Source: G965218495 sp965262785 (GTDB taxonomy: Bacteria; Bacteroidota; Rhodothermia; Rhodothermales; Bin80). From it: 64,000 nucleotides of DNA. Within the stretch, counting starts at the first letter, position 1. Each line of letters starts with the position of its first letter. This document shows, in pieces, positions 54,206 through 62,385 of this stretch. The notes beneath the pieces were generated by a model that saw only the letters and a list, made by a program, of their open reading frames with translations, did no database searches and was not told the DNA's origin. The stretch covers positions 1,922,001-1,986,000 of the forward strand of contig OZ253559.1 in assembly GCA_965262785.1 (NCBI GenBank), written 5' to 3'. Made by a program: the position numbers and the translations under genes.

Positions 54206-54321
54206 GAGGAGTCTGTGCCGCCGCGGAAGTCAAGATTAGGCCCCCATGCGCAGGTGGCGGTTCTGCGCTGTCGACCCCGGTCCCTTCTCAGCCACCGCAA
54301 GCGTCAATATCAGGTGGCTCC

Positions 54322-57252
54322 CTATCGAACAACCATGATGGGTCGAGATTGGACGTAAGCCTTACTGCCGCTTTGTGCCACCATCCGCACGAGGTACAGG
54401 CCAGAAGGCACCCGCCCGCCCGATTCGTCACGTCCGTCCCATGTCACCACATGCTGGCCGCTTGGGCGCTGAACGTCCAGCACTGTTCGTATCCGGCGCC
54501 CCAATACGTCATAGATATCCAACTGCACTCCGCTGTGCTCGGCCGTTTCGAAGCGCAACTCGAGTGGAAACACAGCCGGATGAGGATAGGGTGACTTTAT
54601 CTCCCAGCCATCTGTTGGCTGGATGTCATCCGCGGTAGCAGTACTTATGGCATCCCACAACGTCATTGCATTGTCTGCATTGGCCAGAAAGTCACTCTCG
54701 CTTGTGCCTGATATTACTGCAAAGGCCACTTCAACGGTCGACGACGGTTCAAGTGAGAACGGCCCGGCGGCTGTTATTTGCGACACGTCCCTTGGCCCTC
54801 CTGAAATGACGCCGTTGTTGCGAATGCCACCAGTGAGCAATGTCCATTTTTCCAGAGAGGTGAAACCGTCGTCACTTCCACCTCTGTAAATGGTAGCTGC
54901 ATTGTCAATTGCGCTGTAGTGGAGCGAGTGCGGAGTAAGCAGACGCGTGCCTACCACCACGGTTGGGCTTGAGGCGCTATCCATCAGGTAGCCGACCCCT
55001 CGCGCGGCATCAAAGCGTGCTACATCGTTGATGCTGGCCGCTACGTCCCAGTCAAAGAACAGTCCCACGTGCATGTTTTCTATCTGATTGATGCTCGCGT
55101 TTGTGATAGTGTACTGGAGCAGGATGAAGTCTTCGTTCATGGCATTGTAGTCAACGAAGCTCTCTTGAAGCACTTCGACACCAATGGGGCTTGCCGCCCT
55201 TGCGTCTCTCAGTACCACGCGGCCCTGTTCAGAGGTACGCTCACCGGGGATGAGGATCTCCAAGGCCGCACCGTCGAGCAGCACAAAGTCTTCCTGCTGA
55301 TCGTCGGAGTTTTGCTCGGATTGCCTAACGCAATCCGATACATGGCTGGGTGAGGTTGCTATCAGCAGGCCGCCTTCAAATAACACATCGCGGTTGCTGC
55401 CGGACGAAGTGGTAGCCACAAACCCGATGCCTCGCGAATTCGAGGCCCCTTGGAATGAAGTATGGCCGATGTTGCCCTCATCCGTAACGGAGACGGACAG
55501 AGCCGTTGTACTGTGCACGGCGGCTCCCGTCTCATTGACCGAGATCCGCAAGAGGTCAGGCATATCTTCAAAACTACCCATAGTGATGCGTGGCACCAGC
55601 CGTACTTGGCGGTTGTCAGGGGCATTGGCGGCAACAGAAAAGCTGAATGTGACATCGCGAGTTTCCCCGTTAGCCATTGATCCAAGGCTCACCCGCTGTG
55701 TTGACCACTGCAGGTAAGTAGCATCGCTCGTCAACTCCGCGAAGATATCTGCGCCACCACCGTGGAAGTTCTTGAAGGTAATCGTAGCCTGAACCTGATC
55801 GCCTGAGTTTATCTGCGTGTTTCCATCCTGGTTTTCGTATGACCATGCAACGACGCGAACACCGGGAATTGGCGCTGTCGTAACGGCAAGGTAGGCGTCG
55901 ACTTTTCCTCGCCCCATCTTGCCGGCGAGTTGCGGGTTTGCGGTATCAATGTTCACCGCAGTAAGCCGTATCTGCTCCCGCACCTCTTCTGGCGAAAAGC
56001 TCGGAAATGCTGTCTTTACAAGGGCAGCTACACCGGCCACCAATGGCACGGCAAAGGAAGTGCCGTCCCCAATCGTGTACTGGTTTGACGGACTGGTAAC
56101 ATCTATGGAAGTGCCAGGGGCGAACACGTTTACGCTTTGCCCGTAGTTGTACCTATTTGTATCCGAGTCCTTCCAAATCCCCCCAACACTGAGCGTCGTG
56201 GGAAGGGAGGACGGGTAATGCGGCACCAGACCCACATCTAGTTGGTCATTTCCGGCCGCCGCCACTACAAGCGTCCCCTCATCCAGTGCCGCCTGAATGG
56301 CCATCTTTTCCGTAATGGATGCCGACGACGAGCCGAAGCTGGCGGTCATAACATCCGCGCCATTCATGCCTGCATACACGATGCCGCGAATGGTATGACA
56401 CAAGAACTCCTGGTCGCTGCAACTCGCGTTGATGGCCATGAATAGGGCATTCCAACTTGAACCGGCAATGCCGGTATTGTTGTCTGTAACCGCAGCTACA
56501 GCGCCTGCTACCGCCGTTCCGTGCCAAGCGTTGCCCGAAGAGGCGGGACCGGAAGGGTCGGCCGTGTCTGCGTTGAAGTTCCAACCGTGTAAGTCATCGA
56601 CAAAACCATTGTTGTCGTCGTCTATGCCGTTACCGGCTATCTCATTCGGGTTCGTCCAGACGTTAGCTTTAAGATCTTCATGTTGCCAGTTGGTTCCGCC
56701 GTCTACGATTGCGATCACCGCCGTACTATCCTCGCCCTTGACCACGTCCCAGGCGCTGGGAAGCTGCATCCGTGGGAGATGCGTCTGTTGCGAATATTCT
56801 GGGTCGTTGGGCGTGGCAAGCCGCGCACCTTCGTCTTGAGATACTGCACCATATAGCTCCTTCCTGTATACAGGCTCGGCATAGTCGACTTCAGGAGCAG
56901 TTGCCAGGTCCTGCGCCACCAGCGCCGGGATATGCGGACTCGCGTATTGAACCAAGTACACGCGGCGCAAGGCCTCCGCGGATGGCAGCAGAGGACGGTG
57001 CATCGCGATGATTTCGAGGCTGGGGAAGGCCTTCTCTATTGCCGTCACGCTATATTTCTCTGCTTGCCGGTCGAACGCATCAATTCCGGTCTTGGCGCCG
57101 GCGACAGCCAAATCGGCACTGGCAAACTGAATGTACAGGTGGCCTGCAATGGCAAGATCGGCGCCTGCCTGCTGCTGCACCATGGCACTGGCCAGACCCG
57201 GTCCGGCTAGGATGAGCAGGGCAGCGGCAATGCACTTTCTGAGATGAGCCAT
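54322..57252 (-). CDS. Secreted subtilisin-like protease with C-terminal FlgD/T9SS-like domain
   Basis: 976 residues, complete. Signal peptide (IAAALLILAGPGLASA), propeptide-like region (30-150), S8 domain with Asp184 (AIVDGGTN), His244 (WHGTAVAG), Asn335 (AAAGND) and Ser399 (GDGTSFAVP), the acidic DDDNNGFVDD loop (211-220), beta-rich middle domains, and a C-terminal domain (ELRFETAEHSGVQLDIYDVLGRRI and SGLYLVRMV) like FlgD Ig/T9SS type A sorting domains. Exported, surface-attached or released protease. Homologous to the left-edge protease but without leucine-rich repeats. Confidence 0.9.
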   Translation of the reverse strand: MAHLRKCIAAALLILAGPGLASAMVQQQAGADLAIAGHLYIQFASADLAVAGAKTGIDAFDRQAEKYSVTAIEKAFPSLEIIAMHRPLLPSAEALRRVYLVQYASPHIPALVAQDLATAPEVDYAEPVYRKELYGAVSQDEGARLATPNDPEYSQQTHLPRMQLPSAWDVVKGEDSTAVIAIVDGGTNWQHEDLKANVWTNPNEIAGNGIDDDNNGFVDDLHGWNFNADTADPSGPASSGNAWHGTAVAGAVAAVTDNNTGIAGSSWNALFMAINASCSDQEFLCHTIRGIVYAGMNGADVMTASFGSSSASITEKMAIQAALDEGTLVVAAAGNDQLDVGLVPHYPSSLPTTLSVGGIWKDSDTNRYNYGQSVNVFAPGTSIDVTSPSNQYTIGDGTSFAVPLVAGVAALVKTAFPSFSPEEVREQIRLTAVNIDTANPQLAGKMGRGKVDAYLAVTTAPIPGVRVVAWSYENQDGNTQINSGDQVQATITFKNFHGGGADIFAELTSDATYLQWSTQRVSLGSMANGETRDVTFSFSVAANAPDNRQVRLVPRITMGSFEDMPDLLRISVNETGAAVHSTTALSVSVTDEGNIGHTSFQGASNSRGIGFVATTSSGSNRDVLFEGGLLIATSPSHVSDCVRQSEQNSDDQQEDFVLLDGAALEILIPGERTSEQGRVVLRDARAASPIGVEVLQESFVDYNAMNEDFILLQYTITNASINQIENMHVGLFFDWDVAASINDVARFDAARGVGYLMDSASSPTVVVGTRLLTPHSLHYSAIDNAATIYRGGSDDGFTSLEKWTLLTGGIRNNGVISGGPRDVSQITAAGPFSLEPSSTVEVAFAVISGTSESDFLANADNAMTLWDAISTATADDIQPTDGWEIKSPYPHPAVFPLELRFETAEHSGVQLDIYDVLGRRIRTVLDVQRPSGQHVVTWDGRDESGGRVPSGLYLVRMVAQSGSKAYVQSRPIMVVR

Positions 57253-57497
57253 AATGGCGTGATGGATTAGTCGGTGAATGGGTTCGTTTGAATGGCTTCA
57301 AGAACTTCGTGACCGGGCATGGCGCTCTTCACGCCAACTCGTGCACATAATACACTCTGCGACGAGTTCGTGCAAACTGCCAGACGGTGGCAGCGCGGGC
57401 AGAAAGGGATATCGCACCCTCATGATGGCGCCGCACTGCATACCTTTTTCCTATTGGCAGCCTCCTAGGCATGGCCGTCGAGGCCCAGTGTACATGT
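57253..57497. other. Upstream region of the protease gene, no gene seen
   Basis: Probable promoter region of the minus-strand protease; no clear Bacteroidota-type promoter could be fixed. With 57545-57997 it forms a gene-poor interval of about 750 bp around the hairpin at 57498. Confidence 0.35.
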
Positions 57498-57544
57498 GAG
57501 CCTCTTGCAAAAACCACCTGTTTCAGGGTTTTTGCAAGAGGCTC
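57498..57544. repeat. 47-bp miniature inverted-repeat element derived from IS ends
   Basis: Perfect 18-bp arms GAGCCTCTTGCAAAAACC and complement around an 11-bp loop. In reverse, its first 36 bases equal the left end of the IS at 40560. It looks like two IS ends joined, or a minimal MITE that the IS transposase could recognise. Confidence 0.75.
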
Positions 57545-57997
57545 ATGCAACCCCTATTGTTGCGTGGTCCGGGAATAGAGGCACAAACACCATACAGATA
57601 TGGATTGCTGGGCCAACTGCCGCATTCCAGACTATGGCATTCCGAGTAAGCATCGCATTGCGTAGGTGTGGCCTGCACGTCGTTTGGGCTTATCACGGGT
57701 CCCACAACTGCGCCCAAGAGGCTCGATTGTGCCTGCCTATCGGCGCAGACCCTGGGATCGGTCGCCGGCTCGGCAACCTAGTCAGTCCCGTGTTTTTGAT
57801 GACATTCGAGGACACAATAGTCCCTTTAGATCTGTCTGGCGCCCTGCGAATCTTGTGAACTCTCCCACACAATTCCCTGAGTCATTGGCATACAAGGTTC
57901 TCAGCGCCCCGGCACAAGTGTCTTCCGTGCGGAACACACGGTGCAGAACTCAGTACCTTGGTATCCAGGCGTATCCGATCGGTTACGGTTCCATCTT

Positions 57998-60637
57998 ATG
58001 CGACTGAGGCCAAAGGCTGCGCTTTATTTTGGCTGTTGGCTCCTTTCTATTGGCGCGGCCCAAGCACAGCAGATCCGGCTTGATTTTCAGAATGCAGAGC
58101 TGCGCCAGGCGCTGCTTGAGTTCAGTGCGCAGGAAGGCGTGGATGTCGTGTTTTCCGAGCGCCAGGTGGACGGGTACCGCGTATCCTGTTCGTACCAGGG
58201 GGAAGCCGTTGTCGAGGCCCTTGCCTGCATCCTCGAAGGCGTGCCGCTGAGGGCGCAGCGGGTGCGGCGGCGGCAATACGTGCTCGCCAACGCGCCGCGT
58301 GCCGACCTGCCCGCACCACTGGGCATGATCAGAGGATTCGTAACGGATGCTAGCTCGGGCGAGTTGATTCCCGGAGCCAACGTATTCCTGCCGGCTGTAT
58401 GGCTCGGCACAATGACGAATGCGGCCGGTTACTTCGCTCTGTCACAGTTGCCGCAGGCGGAGTACGCGGTGCGATTCTCCTACGTTGGGTATGGCACTGT
58501 CGATACGCTGCTGACGGCGCGGCCGGAGCCGACGGTGCAGGTCCGGCTACGTCCGGCCGCCATCGTAGCCGAAATGCAGCAAGTAGTGGCGCCCGAGGTG
58601 GAGCCTTTTGCCGTTGAGCCGGGCATCATGCGTGTACCGACAGGGACGCTTCAGCGCCTGCCCGGCGCGCCTGGCGAATCAGACCTCTTGCATTCGCTGC
58701 GATGGCTACCGGGAGTGCAGCGGGCGGGCTCCAGTGCCAGCGGTCTGGTGATTCGCGGTAGCGCGCCGGACCAGAACCTGTTTCTTATGGACGGCGCCCC
58801 GGTTTACCACCCATGGCATGCCTTTAGCCTGCTATCAACGTTCCAGTCCGAGGCATTCAAGGATGTACGGCTGTATCGGGGTTCTTTTCCGGCGGAGCAC
58901 GGCGGACGTCTGTCCGCCGTATTAGATGCCGAGATGAAGGACGGCAGCCGGGAAAAGGCCGCAGTAACGGCAGCGGTGGGGGCGCTCAGCGGCCGCGTAA
59001 TTGTGGAGACGCCGCTAGATGATCACAGCTCCATGATGGTGGCAGTGCGCCGCTCCTATCTGGATCGGCTCATTGGCACGACGCATCCAGTCAGCGAGGG
59101 CGAGGTGCTGGACACCATGCGCACCGGGTACTACTTCATCGACATCAGCAGCAAGATCACCTGGCGCCCTTCCGATCGGCAGCGTCTCTCTTTCAGCGTA
59201 TACGGCGGCCGAGATGCCTTCGACGTGCGCCTGCCCTTCGACTTCACACTTGATTTCACCTCTGCAGTCCACTTCAGGGACTGGCTGCGGCCGTCCGATC
59301 TTTTCTTTGAGGTGGATACGCACTGGGGCAACTACGTGGCCAATGCGCGCTACCAGTACCTGTATTCCAGAAGGCTTTTCTTGACTGCTGCCTTGTACTG
59401 GTCCAGTTACGTTGCCAGAGAAAGCATATACATTCAGCCATTGGCATCATCGTCGGTGACCTCGCGCTATAGAGTCAACCTGCATGACAACGGGCTTAAG
59501 CTGGATATGGACTACTATCCATCGCTGACCCACCAGGTGCGTGCGGGCCTGCGCATGGTTCGACGCAGCTTCAGGAGCACGCTCAATGCACGCGTTCAGC
59601 GGACGCCAGCGTCCGTGGAAGTCACGGATCAGGACAGCCGACTCACCGCCGTTGAGCTTGTGGCCTATGTCCAGGACACGTGGCAACCTACCCGAAGTTT
59701 CCAAATCCAGCCGGGACTGCGCGCGAGCATTCTGAGCGGGGGTACACGCATGGTGCTCGACCCGCGATTAGGGCTGCGCTTCGACGGTGGTCCCATCATC
59801 CTGCGAGGTGCTGCCGGCGCGCAGGTTCAGTATGTTCACCGTATCAGGGACCGCTACTCCTTTTTGTATGATCTGGTGTCGGCGCGATGGGCACCGGCGA
59901 GCGGGTCGCTCGACCCTTCGCGAAGCATCAGCCTGTCGTTAGGCGCTGCAGCGCCGCTCACTCCCAGCGTTACGCTTTCGCTTGATGCGTACTGGCACAC
60001 CGCCAATGGAATCCTCCTGCCGACGGACGAATTCAGAGACAAAGACGGCCTGGAAGGGCCAGGAATTGAGCTAGGAACCCTGTTGGGCCAGTACACACGG
60101 GGCCGCGCCAGATCCTACGGCCTCGAATCCATGGTGCGCGTACGCTACGGGTCCTGGCAGAGCTGGATCAGCTACGCTTCGGGCAAGTCTGAGAGCAGGA
60201 CTCCCGAGCTTGTGGACACGTCATATCGTCCGGCGCGGTATGATGTGCCGCAGTTTTTGCAGGCGGCATTGCTGCGCGATGTCGGGCGGTTTACGTTCTC
60301 TGCGTCGTCGGTCTGGCGGAGCGGATACCCCATCACTGTGCCGGTGGCCCGCTATGCTGTCGAGGATCCGCTGGATGATATGCCACAGAGGTACCTGTAC
60401 CGGCCACGTATCAACAATGGGCGATTGCCCGCTTTCCTGAAGTTTGGCCTACAGGCCGGCTACTGGTTTACCATGGAAACCGCAAAGATCACGGTACTGG
60501 TTCAGGTATACAACTTGACGAGTCGTCGAAACGTCGTTGGCCGCGTGTACGACCCCGCCGGAGACGGCCCCGTTGGTGTAGAGGATCGGCACGGGTTTCC
60601 ACTTATTCCGCTCTTTGAAGTTAAGGTCGAGATGTGA
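57998..60637 (+). CDS. TonB-dependent outer-membrane receptor with STN and carboxypeptidase-regulatory-like domains
   Basis: 879 residues from ATG 57998 (MRLRPKAALYFGCWLL, signal peptide ending AQAQ). An STN domain (about 27-75, LRQALLEFSAQEGVDVVF) couples to an inner-membrane anti-sigma partner in FecA-like transducers; none is visible here. Then a CarboxypepD_reg-like domain (MIRGFVTDASSGELIPGANVF), the plug (LRWLPGVQRAGSSASGLVIRGSAPDQNLFLMDG) and a beta-barrel to the C-terminus. TonB-energised uptake of an unknown substrate. The stop overlaps the start of the DUF4249 lipoprotein gene (ATGTGA), so they form an operon. Confidence 0.9.
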   Translation: MRLRPKAALYFGCWLLSIGAAQAQQIRLDFQNAELRQALLEFSAQEGVDVVFSERQVDGYRVSCSYQGEAVVEALACILEGVPLRAQRVRRRQYVLANAPRADLPAPLGMIRGFVTDASSGELIPGANVFLPAVWLGTMTNAAGYFALSQLPQAEYAVRFSYVGYGTVDTLLTARPEPTVQVRLRPAAIVAEMQQVVAPEVEPFAVEPGIMRVPTGTLQRLPGAPGESDLLHSLRWLPGVQRAGSSASGLVIRGSAPDQNLFLMDGAPVYHPWHAFSLLSTFQSEAFKDVRLYRGSFPAEHGGRLSAVLDAEMKDGSREKAAVTAAVGALSGRVIVETPLDDHSSMMVAVRRSYLDRLIGTTHPVSEGEVLDTMRTGYYFIDISSKITWRPSDRQRLSFSVYGGRDAFDVRLPFDFTLDFTSAVHFRDWLRPSDLFFEVDTHWGNYVANARYQYLYSRRLFLTAALYWSSYVARESIYIQPLASSSVTSRYRVNLHDNGLKLDMDYYPSLTHQVRAGLRMVRRSFRSTLNARVQRTPASVEVTDQDSRLTAVELVAYVQDTWQPTRSFQIQPGLRASILSGGTRMVLDPRLGLRFDGGPIILRGAAGAQVQYVHRIRDRYSFLYDLVSARWAPASGSLDPSRSISLSLGAAAPLTPSVTLSLDAYWHTANGILLPTDEFRDKDGLEGPGIELGTLLGQYTRGRARSYGLESMVRVRYGSWQSWISYASGKSESRTPELVDTSYRPARYDVPQFLQAALLRDVGRFTFSASSVWRSGYPITVPVARYAVEDPLDDMPQRYLYRPRINNGRLPAFLKFGLQAGYWFTMETAKITVLVQVYNLTSRRNVVGRVYDPAGDGPVGVEDRHGFPLIPLFEVKVEM

Positions 60638-61548
60638 GGCGGATCACTTGCTGCTATATCGTGCTGCTAGGCGCCTTGTGGGCGGCCTGCGATTCGGTGC
60701 AACCGGAAATCACGGAGCACCTCGTTGTGGAATCCTATGCCAGGGCTGGAGGCCCTCTGCCAGCGGTACGTCTGCGTCGTACACTTCCGCTGGAGCAACC
60801 GTACCCAACGGGGGAGACTTCCGCGGCGGCTGGGGCCACGGTGAATGTAACAATCGGCGGCGCGCAGTTCGACTATGCCATGGGCGCACCTGGCCTATAT
60901 GAGCCAGTGGGCGACTACCTCGTAGAGGCACGGGCGGTGATGGCCCTGGACATTACTTGGCAAGGGCATCGGGCACTTGCGACCACCAGGGTGCCGCCCC
61001 CGCTGACGGTGAATAGCGTAGAGGTGGCGCCGGAAGACGAGCCGCTAAGCGGGCTGCTACTGGATTCGCTCTTTCTTGATCGCTCTGAAAATGATACGCT
61101 GAGCTTTTACTCGCTGCGCACAGGGGTAACGGAAGGCTTTGTCTATCTGGTGGAAGTGACGGTGCACTGGCACGTGGAGTATGCGGAGGATGGACCGGAT
61201 GGCGAATACTGGGTTCGCACGCAGCTGCGTCCGTACTTGGATAGCAGGACCAGGCTGGACGAATATTTTCTGCGCCCGGAGCAGCTTCTTCGCGAGGCGC
61301 AGATTGCGCGTGATCCAACGGGGTTACGCACATGGACCGGAGTTTATGCGGTGCCGGTCGCAAGTGCTGACGCGTCGATGCCAGCCCATCGCCTGCGGAT
61401 TGCTTTGGTGCGTGGCACGCAGGCGTATGCCCAGTTTGTGTCGGGTACTGGCAGCCCGAAACACCGCGAGCCACCGACCAACATGGAGGGGGCGCTCGGG
61501 ATTTTCGCTGGCATTTCTGTCGACTCGGTCAGCGTGGTGGTAGAGTGA
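60634..61548 (+). CDS. DUF4249-type outer-membrane lipoprotein
   Basis: 304 residues starting at GTG 60634. Lipoprotein signal (CCYIVLLGALWAACDS), then EHLVVESYARAGGPLPAVRLRRTLPL and ATVNVTIGGAQFDYAM, the pattern of DUF4249 proteins, usually encoded next to TonB receptors in Bacteroidota. Probably a surface partner of the receptor. Not SusD-like. Overlaps the receptor gene by 4 bp; RecX follows after 10 bp. Confidence 0.8.
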   Translation: MRRITCCYIVLLGALWAACDSVQPEITEHLVVESYARAGGPLPAVRLRRTLPLEQPYPTGETSAAAGATVNVTIGGAQFDYAMGAPGLYEPVGDYLVEARAVMALDITWQGHRALATTRVPPPLTVNSVEVAPEDEPLSGLLLDSLFLDRSENDTLSFYSLRTGVTEGFVYLVEVTVHWHVEYAEDGPDGEYWVRTQLRPYLDSRTRLDEYFLRPEQLLREAQIARDPTGLRTWTGVYAVPVASADASMPAHRLRIALVRGTQAYAQFVSGTGSPKHREPPTNMEGALGIFAGISVDSVSVVVE

Positions 61549-61558
61549 TGCACGGATC

Positions 61559-62230
61559 ATGCTGAGGCGGTATCGCAAAGCCACCGGAGAAGGCGCACGG
61601 GCACTAGCAGCGGGGCAGGTAACCCGGCTGCAGCCCCAAACGAACAACGCGGCCCGGCTCAGCGTCTTCGTGAATGGCGACTTTGCCTTCGGCGTGCACC
61701 AGGAGGTGGCGTTGCGCGCCGGGCTGCATGCAGGCCAGGAGCTTTCCGTGGCGGCCCAGGAGGAAATCCTTTTGTCCGAGCAGCAGCACGGTGCGCGTGA
61801 GGTAGCCCTGCGCTACTTGGGCTACGCGCCGCGCACGGTTTACGAGGTACATGTCAGGCTGCGGCAGGCAGGCTTTGACGATTCGGTTGCGGCACGGGTG
61901 TCGGACGTCTTGAGCGAGCAGCAGTACCTGGACGACAAGGCTTATGCCATGGACTATGTCCGTGCGCGTTTCAGGAATCGCGGCTACGGCTCGACTCGCC
62001 TGCGTGTAGAACTCAAGAGGCGTGGCATCGCGGACGAATACATAGAATCGGCTTTGGCTGCGCTCAGCAAGACGGTAAGCTACGTGGAAGCTGCGCGTGC
62101 ACATGCCGCGCGGCAGTGGCCGCGGCTGCACGGCACTTTGCCAAGCCGCAGAAAGAAGCTGACGGACTACCTGGTACGGAGAGGGTTTTCATACAGCACG
62201 GCGCGCATGGTCGTGTCCGAGCTGCAGTAA
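61559..62230 (+). CDS. recX: RecX-family regulatory protein
   Basis: 223 residues. RecX modulates RecA filaments. Family features: EVALRYLGYAPRTVYEVHVRLRQAGFDD, then VSDVLSEQQYLDDKAYAMDYVRARFRNRGYG and RVELKRRGIADEYIESAL, the three helical repeats, with a final YLVRRGFSYSTARMVV. The N-terminal about 70 residues (LSVFVNGDFAFGVHQE) are an extension seen in Bacteroidota-type RecX. Short spacing to the DUF4249 gene suggests co-transcription; no recA is in the window. Confidence 0.85.
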   Translation: MLRRYRKATGEGARALAAGQVTRLQPQTNNAARLSVFVNGDFAFGVHQEVALRAGLHAGQELSVAAQEEILLSEQQHGAREVALRYLGYAPRTVYEVHVRLRQAGFDDSVAARVSDVLSEQQYLDDKAYAMDYVRARFRNRGYGSTRLRVELKRRGIADEYIESALAALSKTVSYVEAARAHAARQWPRLHGTLPSRRKKLTDYLVRRGFSYSTARMVVSELQ

Positions 62231-62267
62231 CGGCTCTGGTACGACATAAGCGCATCGCGTTTTGCTT

Positions 62268-62275
62268 TATCTTTG
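62268..62275 (+). promoter_or_regulatory. Possible Bacteroidota -7 promoter element
   Basis: TATCTTTG fits the TAnnTTTG consensus and lies 111 bp before the ATG of the propeller gene at 62386. No convincing -33 element at the usual distance, so tentative. Confidence 0.3.
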
Positions 62276-62385
62276 CGCGAAAGGCTTTGGCACCCTGCAG
62301 GCCGTGCATTGCGCGAGGTGTGCACACGCGGCAGGTGGCAACGGTGCCTGCAAATCCGACTTATTCTACTGACGGGCTCAACACC

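Noticed and set aside
57998..61548. SusC/SusD polysaccharide utilisation pair
   Set aside because: The receptor has an STN domain and the partner is DUF4249-like, not SusD; no glycan enzymes nearby.
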